From: Shinella sp. XGS7
Lineage (GTDB): Bacteria; Pseudomonadota; Gammaproteobacteria; Burkholderiales; Burkholderiaceae_C
Direction of reading: 5' to 3'
NCBI RefSeq assembly: GCF_020535565.1
Contig: NZ_CP084758.1
Span: forward strand, 4,415,001 to 4,479,000
DNA: 64,000 nucleotides
The notes beneath the pieces are model-generated. The model did not search any database. It saw nothing but the letters and a program-made list of their open reading frames with translations, and was not told the origin of the DNA. Shown here one piece after another: positions 39,710-48,077 of this stretch; within the stretch, counting starts at the first letter, position 1; the number at the start of each line of letters is the position of its first letter. Made by a program: the position numbers and the translations under genes.

Positions 39710-40450
39710 TCAGGCGCTGGCCGCCAGGGCCGGGGCACTGTCCTTGACGCCGCCAAAGCGCCGGTCGCGCTCGCGGAAGGCTTCGATCGCGGCATCCAGC
39801 TGGGCCTCGCCAAACTCCGGCCACAGGCAGTCGGAGAAGACGAACTCGGTGTAGGCCACCTGCCAGAGCATGAAGTTGCTGATGCGGACCTCGCCACCGG
39901 TGCGGATGAAGAGGTCCGGATCGGGCGCATAGCTCATGGCCATGAACTCGCCCAGCCGCGCCTCGCTCAGCTCCTCGGCGGGCACGCCAGCCTTGATCGC
40001 GGCCTTGGCGGCCTGCACGATGTCCCAGCGGCCACCGTAGTTGAAGGCCACATTGAGCGTGAGCTTGCTGTTGTGAGCGGTGGCCGACTCGGCCTCGTTC
40101 CAGGCATTGCGCAGCTTGTCGGACACCGCATCGCGATCGCCGACGATGCGGATGCGCACCCCCATGGCGCCCATGCGGGCCAGGTAGCGCGAGACCGCAG
40201 CCAGCACCAGGCCCATGAGCCCTGAGACCTCGTCGCTGGGTCGCTTCCAGTTTTCGCTGGAGAAGGCGAACACCGTCAGGTATTCGATCTCACGGTCGAT
40301 ACAGGCCTGGACCACGCGCACCAGGGCGTCCACGCCCTGCTTGTGGCCGAAGAAGCGCGGGAGAAAGCGCTTCTTGGCCCAGCGGCCGTTCCCATCCATC
40401 ACGATGGCCACATGGCGGGGCACAACCGCCTTGCCGTTCTCGCTCACCAC
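39710..40450 (-). CDS. uppS: Undecaprenyl pyrophosphate synthase
   Basis: A 246-aa cis-prenyltransferase (also called IspU) producing the C55 lipid carrier for peptidoglycan and O-antigen. The start has HVAIVMDGNGRWAKKR with the catalytic Asp; further on are FAFSSENWKRP, NVAFNYGGRWDIV, DLFIRTGGEVRISNFMLWQV and YTEFVFSDCLWPEF. It follows frr by 6 nt. Confidence 0.97.
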   Translation of the reverse strand: MVSENGKAVVPRHVAIVMDGNGRWAKKRFLPRFFGHKQGVDALVRVVQACIDREIEYLTVFAFSSENWKRPSDEVSGLMGLVLAAVSRYLARMGAMGVRIRIVGDRDAVSDKLRNAWNEAESATAHNSKLTLNVAFNYGGRWDIVQAAKAAIKAGVPAEELSEARLGEFMAMSYAPDPDLFIRTGGEVRISNFMLWQVAYTEFVFSDCLWPEFGEAQLDAAIEAFRERDRRFGGVKDSAPALAASA

Positions 40451-40456
40451 GCGAAC

Positions 40457-41017
40457 TCAGACCGCCAGGATTTCTTGTTCCTTGCTCGAGACCAGCTTGT
40501 CGATCTCGGCAATGATGCGGTCGGTGAGCTTCTGCACCTCGTCGGCGCTGCGGCGCTCGTCGTCCTCGGTGATGGCCTTGTCCTTGAGCAGCTTCTTGGC
40601 TTGCTCGTTGGCGTCGCGGCGCACATTGCGCACGGCCACCTTGGCATCCTCGCCGGCATTGCGGGCGACCTTGGTCAGGTCGCGGCGGCGCTCTTCCGAC
40701 AGCGGCGGCATCGGCACGCGGATCAGATCGCCCTGGGTGGAAGGGTTCAGGCCCAGGTCCGACTCGCGGATGGCCTTCTCGATCTTGGGGCCCATGCCCT
40801 TTTCCCAGGGCTGGACGGAGATGGTGCGGGCATCCAGCAGGCTGACGTTGGCCACCTGGGAGATGGGCACCGGCGAGCCGTAGTAGTCGACGCTGACCTG
40901 GTCCAGGATGCCCGGGTGGGCGCGACCGGTACGGATCTTCTGGAGTTCGTTCTTGAAGGACTCGACCGACTTGGCCATCTTGGCCTCGGCCGTCTTCTTG
41001 ATGTCGGCAGTGCTCAT
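40457..41017 (-). CDS. frr: Ribosome recycling factor
   Basis: A 186-aa RRF, which splits post-termination ribosomes with EF-G. The three-helix bundle runs through [39 protein letters not shown], the small domain with [12 protein letters not shown], and the C-terminal helix with [17 protein letters not shown]. It lies between pyrH (51 nt upstream) and uppS. Confidence 0.98.
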   Translation of the reverse strand: MSTADIKKTAEAKMAKSVESFKNELQKIRTGRAHPGILDQVSVDYYGSPVPISQVANVSLLDARTISVQPWEKGMGPKIEKAIRESDLGLNPSTQGDLIRVPMPPLSEERRRDLTKVARNAGEDAKVAVRNVRRDANEQAKKLLKDKAITEDDERRSADEVQKLTDRIIAEIDKLVSSKEQEILAV

Positions 41018-41068
41018 GATTCTTGAACCTGATGTCTCGTGAGAAAGGCTTCTAACGCAGCAAGGCGC

Positions 41069-41779
41069 TCAGACGTGCACCAGGGTGCCTTCGTCCTCGC
41101 CCATCACCACGCGCTTGAGCGCGCCCGGCTTGAAGATGGAGAACACCTTGATCGGCAGTTTCTGGTCGCGGCACAGCGCGAAGGCCGTGGCGTCCAGCAC
41201 CTGCAGATTCTTGGTGATGGCCTCGTCGAAGCTGATGCGGGCGTAGCGCGTGGCCGTGGGGTCCTTCTTGGGGTCGGCGGTGTAGACGCCGTCCACCTTG
41301 GTGGCCTTGAGCATGATCTCGGCACCGATCTCGGCGCCGCGCAGGGCGGCGGCGGTGTCGGTGGTGAAGAAGGGGTTGCCCGTGCCGGCGGCAAAGACCA
41401 CGATCTTGCCCTCTTCCAGATACTGCAGGGCCTTGGGGCGCACATAGGGCTCCACCACCTGCTCGATGGCGATGGCGGACATCACGCGGGCGGTCATGCC
41501 CTCCTGGCGCATGGTGTCGGCCAGGGCCAGGGAGTTCATCACCGTGGCCAGCATGCCCATGTAGTCGGCGGTGGCGCGGTCCATGCCCACCGAACCGCCG
41601 GCCACGCCGCGGAAGATATTGCCGCCGCCAATGACGACCGCCACCTCGCATCCCAGCTGCGTGACCTCCTGGATCTCGCGCACCATGCGCACGATGGTGG
41701 CGCGGTTGATGCCGAAGGCGTCATCGCCCATCAGGGCTTCGCCGGAGAGTTTGAGCAGGATGCGTTTGTGAGCGGGCAT
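41069..41779 (-). CDS. pyrH: UMP kinase PyrH
   Basis: A 236-aa bacterial UMP kinase (UMP + ATP to UDP). The start [19 protein letters not shown] is diagnostic, followed by [28 protein letters not shown] and [21 protein letters not shown] use the ATG at 41777-41779; an earlier in-frame ATG at 41851 adds a non-conserved leader. It is separated from tsf by a terminator-like hairpin. Confidence 0.97.
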   Translation of the reverse strand: MPAHKRILLKLSGEALMGDDAFGINRATIVRMVREIQEVTQLGCEVAVVIGGGNIFRGVAGGSVGMDRATADYMGMLATVMNSLALADTMRQEGMTARVMSAIAIEQVVEPYVRPKALQYLEEGKIVVFAAGTGNPFFTTDTAAALRGAEIGAEIMLKATKVDGVYTADPKKDPTATRYARISFDEAITKNLQVLDATAFALCRDQKLPIKVFSIFKPGALKRVVMGEDEGTLVHV

Positions 41780-41857
41780 TCGTACCTCTTCAATGCTGTG
41801 CTGGGGCGTGCCGCGATTCTTCCAGACCTTGTGGGCCAAAGCCGCGGGCACAAGTGT

Positions 41858-41880
41858 AAAGGGCGCCAGAGGCGCCCTTT
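41858..41880 (-). terminator. Hairpin terminator after tsf
   Basis: AAAGGGCGCC (41858-41867) pairs with GGCGCCCTTT (41871-41880) around AGA. The T-run is only three, so readthrough into pyrH is likely. Confidence 0.65.
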
Positions 41881-41896
41881 GTTTGCGTCGAACGGT

Positions 41897-42808
41897 TTAG
41901 GCGTTCTTGGCAGCGGCGGCGGCCTCGGCGGCGGCCTTCTGCGCAGCCACTTCGGCCGCGAAGTCGTCCACCTTCTTCTCGATGCCTTCGCCCACCACGT
42001 ACAGGGTGAAGCTCTTCACCGTGGTGTTGGCGCCCTTCAGGTAGGCGGCCACGGTCTGCTTGCCATCGGCGGCCTTCACGAAGACCTGGTCCAGCAGCGA
42101 GACTTCCTTCAGGAACTTCTGCACCGAACCCTCGACCATCTTGGCGACGATGTCGGCCGGCTTGCCGGACTCGGCAGCCTTCTCGGCGGCGATCTTGCGC
42201 TCCTTCTCGACCAGCTCGGCCGGCACTTCGGCGGAGGACAGGGCAGCAGGCTTCATGGCGGCCACGTGCATGGCCACATCCTTGGCGGCCACGTCTTCAC
42301 CGTCGAACTCGACCATCACGCCGATGCGGGTGCCGTGCAGGTAGGAAGCCAGCTTGGCGCCTTCATAGCGCTTGAAGCGGCGGATCGTCATGTTCTCGCC
42401 GATCTTGCCGATCAGACCCTTGCGCACGTCTTCCACGGTCGGGCCGAAGCCTTCCTGCGACAGCGGCAGGGCCGACAGGGCCTCGACGTCGGCGGGGTTC
42501 TTCTCGGCCACCAGACCGGCCACGGCGTTCACGAAGGCCAGGAATGCATCGTTCTTGGAGACGAAGTCGGTTTCGCAGTTGACTTCGACCAGGGCACCCA
42601 CCGAGCCGACCACGGCCGCGGCGACCACGCCTTCGGCGGTGATGCGCGAGGCGGCCTTGCCGGCCTTGTTGCCCAGCTTGACGCGCAGGATCTCTTCCGC
42701 GCGACCCAGATCGCCGTCGGCCTCGGTCAGGGCCTTCTTGCACTCCATCATCGGGGCGTCGGTGCGGGCGCGCAGCTCAGCCACCATGCTTGCGGTAATT
42801 GCAGCCAT
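41897..42808 (-). CDS. tsf: Elongation factor Ts
   Basis: A 303-aa EF-Ts, the nucleotide exchange factor for EF-Tu. The N-terminal UBA-like domain holds [20 protein letters not shown] and [19 protein letters not shown], and the core begins [16 protein letters not shown]. Length and domains are normal. It follows rpsB with an intervening hairpin-plus-T-run that likely tunes tsf relative to rpsB. Confidence 0.98.
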   Translation of the reverse strand: MAAITASMVAELRARTDAPMMECKKALTEADGDLGRAEEILRVKLGNKAGKAASRITAEGVVAAAVVGSVGALVEVNCETDFVSKNDAFLAFVNAVAGLVAEKNPADVEALSALPLSQEGFGPTVEDVRKGLIGKIGENMTIRRFKRYEGAKLASYLHGTRIGVMVEFDGEDVAAKDVAMHVAAMKPAALSSAEVPAELVEKERKIAAEKAAESGKPADIVAKMVEGSVQKFLKEVSLLDQVFVKAADGKQTVAAYLKGANTTVKSFTLYVVGEGIEKKVDDFAAEVAAQKAAAEAAAAAKNA

Positions 42809-42864
42809 TTCAATCTCCGTGTTGCAGCGAGGCCGGCAGCGGCCGACCCCGGGAATCTTGTTTG

Positions 42865-42891
42865 AAAAAAGGGGCTGAATCAGCCCCCTTT
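42865..42891 (-). terminator. rpsB-tsf intergenic terminator/attenuator
   Basis: On the minus strand GGGGCTG/CAGCCCC forms a stem around a 3-nt loop, followed by six T residues (42865-42870 reversed). Partial termination between rpsB and tsf is common in bacteria. Confidence 0.8.
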
Positions 42892-42921
42892 CCTTCCGGA
42901 ATTTCCGGTTGCAGCGAGGGC

Positions 42922-43668
42922 TCAGGCGCCTTCGTTGACTTCCACGAACTCGTCGCCGTCGGCGGCCACGGCCTGCACCAGCTCGTTGGTGGCGTTGGCA
43001 CGGCCTTCCAGCACGGCGTCAGCGACGGCCTTGGCGTACAGGGCCACGGCCTTGGCGGAGTCGTCGTTGCCGGGGATCACGTAGTCAATGCCTTCGGGCG
43101 AGTGGTTGGTATCGACGATACCGATCACGGGGATGCCCAGCTTCTTGGCTTCGGCCACGGCAATCTTGTGGTAACCCACGTCGATCACGAACATGGCGTC
43201 CGGCAGGGCGGTCATGTCCTGGATGCCGCCGATGTTCTTTTCCAGCTTGGCGATGTCGCGCTGGAACAGCAGGGCTTCCTTCTTGATGGCGGGCTGGGTG
43301 CCAGCCTCGACCTGGGCTCGCATGTCCTTCAGGTTCTTCAGCGAACCCTTGACCGTCTTGAAGTTGGTCAGCATGCCGCCGAGCCAGCGGTTGTCGACGT
43401 AAGGCATGCCGGCGCGCTGGGCTTCCAGGGCGATCACGTCACGGGCCTGACGCTTGGTGCCGATCATCAGGATAGTGCCGCGCTTGGCAGCCAGCTGACG
43501 CACGAACTTCATCGCTTCCTCGAACTTCGGCAGCGTCTTTTCGAGGTTGATGATGTGAATCTTGTTGCGATGGCCGTAAATGAACGGGGCCATCTTGGGA
43601 TTCCAGAAGCGGGTTTGGTGACCAAAGTGGACGCCGGCTTCCAGCATCTCGCGCATCGTAACGGACAT
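42922..43668 (-). CDS. rpsB: 30S ribosomal protein S2
   Basis: A 248-aa S2. Diagnostic stretches: [56 protein letters not shown] and [20 protein letters not shown]. The ATG at 43666-43668 has GGAG upstream. It is the first gene of the long minus-strand superoperon that continues through tsf, pyrH, frr, uppS, cdsA, dxr, rseP and bamA. Confidence 0.98.
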   Translation of the reverse strand: MSVTMREMLEAGVHFGHQTRFWNPKMAPFIYGHRNKIHIINLEKTLPKFEEAMKFVRQLAAKRGTILMIGTKRQARDVIALEAQRAGMPYVDNRWLGGMLTNFKTVKGSLKNLKDMRAQVEAGTQPAIKKEALLFQRDIAKLEKNIGGIQDMTALPDAMFVIDVGYHKIAVAEAKKLGIPVIGIVDTNHSPEGIDYVIPGNDDSAKAVALYAKAVADAVLEGRANATNELVQAVAADGDEFVEVNEGA

Positions 43669-43795
43669 GAATTAACTCCGAAGGTTGTGTCTAAAATCCG
43701 GCCCGAATCGCGCCGCCGACCTCATTGATCGACGCAGCGCAACACCTTGAAGTGGCCGGGTTTGCGATTTATTCCGCCGCCCTTCCCGCATCCAG

Positions 43796-43863
43796 GGCAC
43801 CCGAAACCGGGTGCCAGATCTGTCAACGCGGGAAACCGCTGGCAGCAAAACCCAAAGAGTATA
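43796..43863 (-). promoter_or_regulatory. rpsB promoter -10 and leader hairpin
   Basis: On the minus strand TATACT (43858-43863) is a good -10, with no clear -35. It would give a leader of about 180 nt. In that leader GGCACCCG (43796-43803) and CGGGTGCC (43808-43815) form a perfect 8-bp hairpin. Long rpsB leaders mediate S2 autoregulation in other proteobacteria; that role here is inference. Confidence 0.45.
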
Positions 43864-43871
43864 CACGATTC

Positions 43872-45191
43872 ATGCCCCATGACCTGAGCAGCGCCCTGGC
43901 CGGGCTGCGTGACGGCCACCTGCAGGCTCCCGAACTGCTGCAACAAAGTCTGGCCGCCGCGCGCGGCGAGGCCTGCCGCCACGCCTTCGTGCGCCTCTTC
44001 GAACCCGCCCCCCTCCAGGCGCCGCACACCCCGCTGGGCGGCCTGGCCGTCAGCATCAAGGACCTCTTCGACGTCGCCGGCCAGCCCAGCACCGGCGGCT
44101 CACGCGCCCTGGCCGACGCGCGGCCCGCCGCCGCCGACAGCCCGGCCGTGGCGCGCCTGCGTGCCGCGGGCGCGGTCCTGATCGGCCACACCAATCTCAG
44201 CGAATTTGCCTTCTCCGGCCTGGGACTGAACCCCCACCACGGCACGCCGCTCAACCCCGTGACCCGCGCTCTCGATGGCCTGGCCCGCATACCGGGCGGC
44301 TCCAGCTCGGGCGCGGCGGTCAGCGTGGCCAGCGGCGCGGCCTGGGCCGCCCTGGGCTCGGACACCGGCGGCTCCATCCGCATTCCCGCCGCGCTCACCG
44401 GCCTGGTGGGCTTCAAGAACACCGCCCGCCTCACGCCCGGCGAGGGCTGCATCCCCCTGGCCCCCAGCCTGGACACCACCAGCGCCATCACCCATTCGGT
44501 GCGCGATGCCGTGCTGCTGCACGAGATCCTGGCCGCACGCCGGGTGAGTCTGCAGCCCCGCCCCTGGTCGGCCCTGCGCCTGGGCGTGCCGCGCGCCCTG
44601 CTGGAAGGGCTGGACGCCCAGGTGGCGCGCGATTTCGAGCGCAGCCTCTCGCGACTTTCAGCCGCGGGGGCACAGATCGAGAGCTTCGATCCGGCCCCGC
44701 TGCGCGACTTCGCCGCCCTGCAGATCCAGGGCGGTCTGGCCGCCTGCGAGAGCTGGGCCTGGCACCGCGCCCGGCTGGCCGAGCGCGAGAACGACTACGA
44801 TGCACGGGTGGCGCAGCGCATCAAGCGCGGCGCCGGCTTCACCGCCGCCGACTACCTCGACCTGCTGCAGGCGCGCCGCCACTGGATCGCCGCCATGGAG
44901 CAGGCCCTGCAGGGCTTTGACGCCCTGCTCAGCCCGACCGTCGCCCGTGTTGCGCCCGAACTGGCGCCGCTGCAGGGCGACGACGAACTCTTTTTTGCCA
45001 CCAATCTCCTGATGCTGCGCAACACCTCGGTCGTCAATCTGCTGGACGGCTGCGCCCTATCCCTGCCCTGCCATGCGCCGGGCAGCCTGCCCACGGGCCT
45101 GATGCTCTGGGCCCCGGCCCTGCGCGACGACGCCCTGCTGAGTCTGGCCCTGCAGACCGAAGCCCTGCTCCAGTCCGAGCGGGAGGTCTGA
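43872..45191 (+). CDS. Amidase signature family hydrolase
   Basis: A 439-aa amidase with the Ser-cisSer-Lys triad: Lys in GLAVSIKDLFDVAG, first Ser in IPGGSSSGAAVSVASG and the nucleophile Ser in ALGSDTGGSIRIPAALTG. It hydrolyses an amide bond to an acid plus ammonia; the substrate is unknown and GatA paralogy is possible (no gatB/C nearby). I start at the ATG at 43872 (MPHDLSSALAGL); the longer frame overlaps rpsB upstream sequence. It is followed after 3 nt by a FAD oxidase gene, so the two may share a catabolic role. Confidence 0.85.
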   Translation: MPHDLSSALAGLRDGHLQAPELLQQSLAAARGEACRHAFVRLFEPAPLQAPHTPLGGLAVSIKDLFDVAGQPSTGGSRALADARPAAADSPAVARLRAAGAVLIGHTNLSEFAFSGLGLNPHHGTPLNPVTRALDGLARIPGGSSSGAAVSVASGAAWAALGSDTGGSIRIPAALTGLVGFKNTARLTPGEGCIPLAPSLDTTSAITHSVRDAVLLHEILAARRVSLQPRPWSALRLGVPRALLEGLDAQVARDFERSLSRLSAAGAQIESFDPAPLRDFAALQIQGGLAACESWAWHRARLAERENDYDARVAQRIKRGAGFTAADYLDLLQARRHWIAAMEQALQGFDALLSPTVARVAPELAPLQGDDELFFATNLLMLRNTSVVNLLDGCALSLPCHAPGSLPTGLMLWAPALRDDALLSLALQTEALLQSEREV

Positions 45192-45194
45192 GTC

Positions 45195-46514
45195 ATGCGC
45201 ATTGCCATCGTCGGTGCCGGCATCGTCGGCATCAGCAGCGCCTATGAGCTCGCCGCGGAAGGCCATGACGTCACCGTCTTCGAACGCAGCGGGGGCGTGG
45301 CCGCAGAGAACAGCTTCGCCCACGGCGGTCTGATCTCGCCCGCCCTGCAGAGCCCCTGGCCCAGCGCCCCCTTGGCACGCCGCCTGCTGCTGGGCGCCGC
45401 GCTGCGCCGGCCGGGCCAGTTCGGCTGGCTGTGGCGCAGCTGGCGCCAGGCCCAGCCGCGCCTGCGCGAGCCGCAGCTGCGTCAGCTGCAGGCCCTGGCC
45501 GTGTTCAGCCAGCAGCGCCTGCAGGCCCTGCGCCAGCAACTGCATCTGGACTACGAGCGCGGCGAGGGACACCTGCTGCTGCTGCGCGGCGCGCGCGAGC
45601 TGGCCCAGGCCGAGGCCTGCATGCGCCAGCTGAGCGAGGCCGGCCTCAAGCACCACCGCCTGCTGGACCGCGCTGGCTGCCAGGCCGTGGAGCCCGGCCT
45701 CAACCCCGAGCTGACGCTCGAGGGCGGCCTCTACCTGCCGGGCGACGAGCTGGGCAATGGCCGCCAATACGCCCAGGCCCTGCGCACCGAGGCGCAGCGC
45801 GCCGGCGTGCGTCTGCGCTTTCACACCACGGTGCGCCGTGTGGAAGCAGGCAGCCAGCCCAGCCTGGTGCACGAGTACACCCCGCCGGCCGAAAGCCAGG
45901 GCCCCAGCACGCGGTTTGCCGACTACGGCAGCGCCGAGGGCCCGGCCACCGTGCCGCAGAATCCCGAGCCCGTGCAGGAGCGCTTCGATGCCATCGTGCT
46001 CTGCGCCGCCCTGGGCGCGCCGGCCCTGCTCAAGCCCCTGGGCCTGAGCCTGCCGCTGCGCCCGGTCTGGGGCTACACCCTGACCGCACCGCTGCGCCAG
46101 CTGGAGGCCTACCCAGACCTGGGCCCGCGCGCGGCGCTCAGCGATCTGCGCAGCGGCATCAGCATCGCCCGCATCGGCCAGCGCGTGCGCGTGGCCGGCG
46201 GCGCCGAGCTGCAAGGCGGGCCGGACGACTTCCCCGAGGCCTCGCTGGCCCCGCTGCATCAGCTGCTGCACGACTGTTTCCCCGGCGCCACCCACGGCAG
46301 CCAGCAGCAGCGCTGGAAGGGCGCACGCCCCAGCCTGCCCGATGGCCTGCCCCTGCTGGGCGCCAGCGGTCAGCCGGGCCTGTGGCTGAACCTGGGCCAT
46401 GGCGGCCAGGGCTGGGCCCTGGCCAGCGGCTGTGCGCGCGTGCTGGCCGACCAGCTGGCCGGCCGCGCCCCGGCCCTGGACACCGAAGACCTGGGCATCG
46501 CACGCTTGCGCTAA
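45195..46514 (+). CDS. FAD-dependent D-amino acid dehydrogenase-like oxidoreductase
   Basis: A 439-aa DAO-family flavoenzyme resembling DadA, which deaminates D-amino acids to keto acids. The FAD Rossmann motif is RIAIVGAGIVGISSAYELA with the acidic end VFERSGGVAAENSFA. The C-terminus has the second FAD motif LWLNLGHGGQGWALASG. It starts 3 nt after the amidase and ends 9 nt before the NAD(P)HX repair gene. Identity as true DadA is uncertain because residues 225-265 form a charged, variable insert. Confidence 0.8.
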   Translation: MRIAIVGAGIVGISSAYELAAEGHDVTVFERSGGVAAENSFAHGGLISPALQSPWPSAPLARRLLLGAALRRPGQFGWLWRSWRQAQPRLREPQLRQLQALAVFSQQRLQALRQQLHLDYERGEGHLLLLRGARELAQAEACMRQLSEAGLKHHRLLDRAGCQAVEPGLNPELTLEGGLYLPGDELGNGRQYAQALRTEAQRAGVRLRFHTTVRRVEAGSQPSLVHEYTPPAESQGPSTRFADYGSAEGPATVPQNPEPVQERFDAIVLCAALGAPALLKPLGLSLPLRPVWGYTLTAPLRQLEAYPDLGPRAALSDLRSGISIARIGQRVRVAGGAELQGGPDDFPEASLAPLHQLLHDCFPGATHGSQQQRWKGARPSLPDGLPLLGASGQPGLWLNLGHGGQGWALASGCARVLADQLAGRAPALDTEDLGIARLR

Positions 46515-46523
46515 TCTGCGGCC

Positions 46524-48068
46524 ATGCGCCGCGTCCTGCCCTCGCCCACCCACTTGCCCCTGCACGGTCTGGCCGCCAGCCGGGCCTGGGAGGCCGAGGC
46601 CCTGGCCCGGACCGCCCCGCATGCCCTGATGCGCCGCGCCGGTCTGGCCGTGGCCAAGCTGGCCCTGGCTCTGCGGCCCGAGGCCCGGCGCATCGCCCTC
46701 TTCTGCGGCCCCGGCAACAACGGTGGCGACGCCCTGGTGGCCGCCCGCCTGCTGGCCGCCACGGGCCGCGAGATCCAGCTCTTTCTGGCCCCGGAGGCTG
46801 CCCAAGCCAAGCCCCGTCCGGCCGACGCCACCTGGGCCCTGGGCGAGGCCCGACTGGCCGGCCTTGCGCCCAATCATGAGCTGCCCGACGCGCTGGAAGC
46901 CGATCTGCTGATCGACGGCCTGCTGGGCCTGGGCGCCGCGCGTGCGCCCGAGGGCTGGTTGGCCGAGGCCATTGCCCTGATCAACCGCGGCGGATCCAAG
47001 GGCACGCCGGTGCTGGCCATCGACCTGCCCAGCGGCCTGGACGGCCAGCACGGCGCCTGTGCCGGGACGGCCGTCCAGGCCCACCACTGCCTGAGCCTGC
47101 TCACGCTCAAGCCTGGCCTCTTCACGGCCCAGGGTCGCGCCCTGGCCGGCACCCTGTGGTGGGACGATCTGGGCCAGCCCTGCCCCCAGCCGCCCGGCGC
47201 CTGGCTGCTGGGCGAGCAGGCCCTGCGCGAGGCCCGGGCCCTGATCGGTGAGCGCGGCCACGCCAGCCACAAGGGCGCCTGGGGCGATGTGCTGGTCATC
47301 GGCGGAGCGCCGGGCCTGCGCGGCGCGGCCCAGCTGGCGGCCCAGGCGGCCCTGGCGGCCGGCGCGGGCCGGGTCTACGCCTGCCTGCTGGAGGCCGAGG
47401 CCTCGGCCAGCCTGGCCCGCCCCGAGCTGATGAGCTGGCCCGAGAGCCGCCTGGCCGATGCCGCGGCCTGGGCTCGCCACACCGTGGTGGCGGGCTGCGG
47501 CGGCGGCTCGCTGATCGCCCGCCAGCTGCCGGCCCTGCTGAACCAGGCCCGCCGCCTGGTGCTGGACGCCGACGCCCTGAACGCCCTGGCCGCCGACGCC
47601 AGCCTGCGCGCCCTTCTGCGCGGCCGTGCGGCCCAGGGCCTGGCTACCGTGCTCACGCCGCATCCGCTGGAGGCGGCGCGCCTGCTGGGCTCCAGCAGCG
47701 CCGAGGTGCAGGCCGACCGCCTGGGCGCGGCCCAGACCCTGGTGCTGGACCTGCGTTGCAGCGTGCTGCTCAAGGGCTCGGGCAGCGTGCTCGCCAGCCC
47801 GGGTCAGGTCTGCGCCATCAACAGCAGCGGCAATGGCCGCCTGGCCAGCGCCGGCACCGGCGATGTGCTGGCCGGCTGGCTGGGCGGGCTCTGGGCCCAG
47901 CTGGGCCCGAGCTGCGAGATGGCGCAGGAGGCCCAGGCCACTCACACCCTGGCTTGCGCCGCAGCCTACTGGCATGGCGCAGCCGCGGCCGGCCCCGAGG
48001 GCGGCCCGCTGCGTGCGGCGGATCTGATCGAGCGCATGCAGACCCTGCATGCGCCCGCGCCGGGCTGA
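46524..48068 (+). CDS. nnr: Bifunctional NAD(P)H-hydrate epimerase / ADP-dependent dehydratase
   Basis: A 514-aa fusion that repairs hydrated NADH and NADPH. The N-terminal YjeF_N epimerase (~1-215) contains ALFCGPGNNGGDALVAARLL and DLLIDGLLGLGAAR. The C-terminal kinase-like dehydratase (~225-510) contains HKGAWGDVLVIGGAPGLRGA, LTPHPLEAARLLG and SSGNGRLASAGTGDVLAGWL. Length is normal for the fused form. It ends 9 nt from the convergent rnr stop. Confidence 0.93.
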   Translation: MRRVLPSPTHLPLHGLAASRAWEAEALARTAPHALMRRAGLAVAKLALALRPEARRIALFCGPGNNGGDALVAARLLAATGREIQLFLAPEAAQAKPRPADATWALGEARLAGLAPNHELPDALEADLLIDGLLGLGAARAPEGWLAEAIALINRGGSKGTPVLAIDLPSGLDGQHGACAGTAVQAHHCLSLLTLKPGLFTAQGRALAGTLWWDDLGQPCPQPPGAWLLGEQALREARALIGERGHASHKGAWGDVLVIGGAPGLRGAAQLAAQAALAAGAGRVYACLLEAEASASLARPELMSWPESRLADAAAWARHTVVAGCGGGSLIARQLPALLNQARRLVLDADALNALAADASLRALLRGRAAQGLATVLTPHPLEAARLLGSSSAEVQADRLGAAQTLVLDLRCSVLLKGSGSVLASPGQVCAINSSGNGRLASAGTGDVLAGWLGGLWAQLGPSCEMAQEAQATHTLACAAAYWHGAAAAGPEGGPLRAADLIERMQTLHAPAPG

Positions 48069-48077
48069 CAACCGCCC

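Noticed and set aside
45057-48071. A 1004-codon open frame on the minus strand
   Set aside because: Antisense to the amidase, FAD oxidase and nnr genes, which all have clear motifs. Its product is Gln/Gly/Ala/Leu-rich with no domain; long shadow frames are expected at this GC content.
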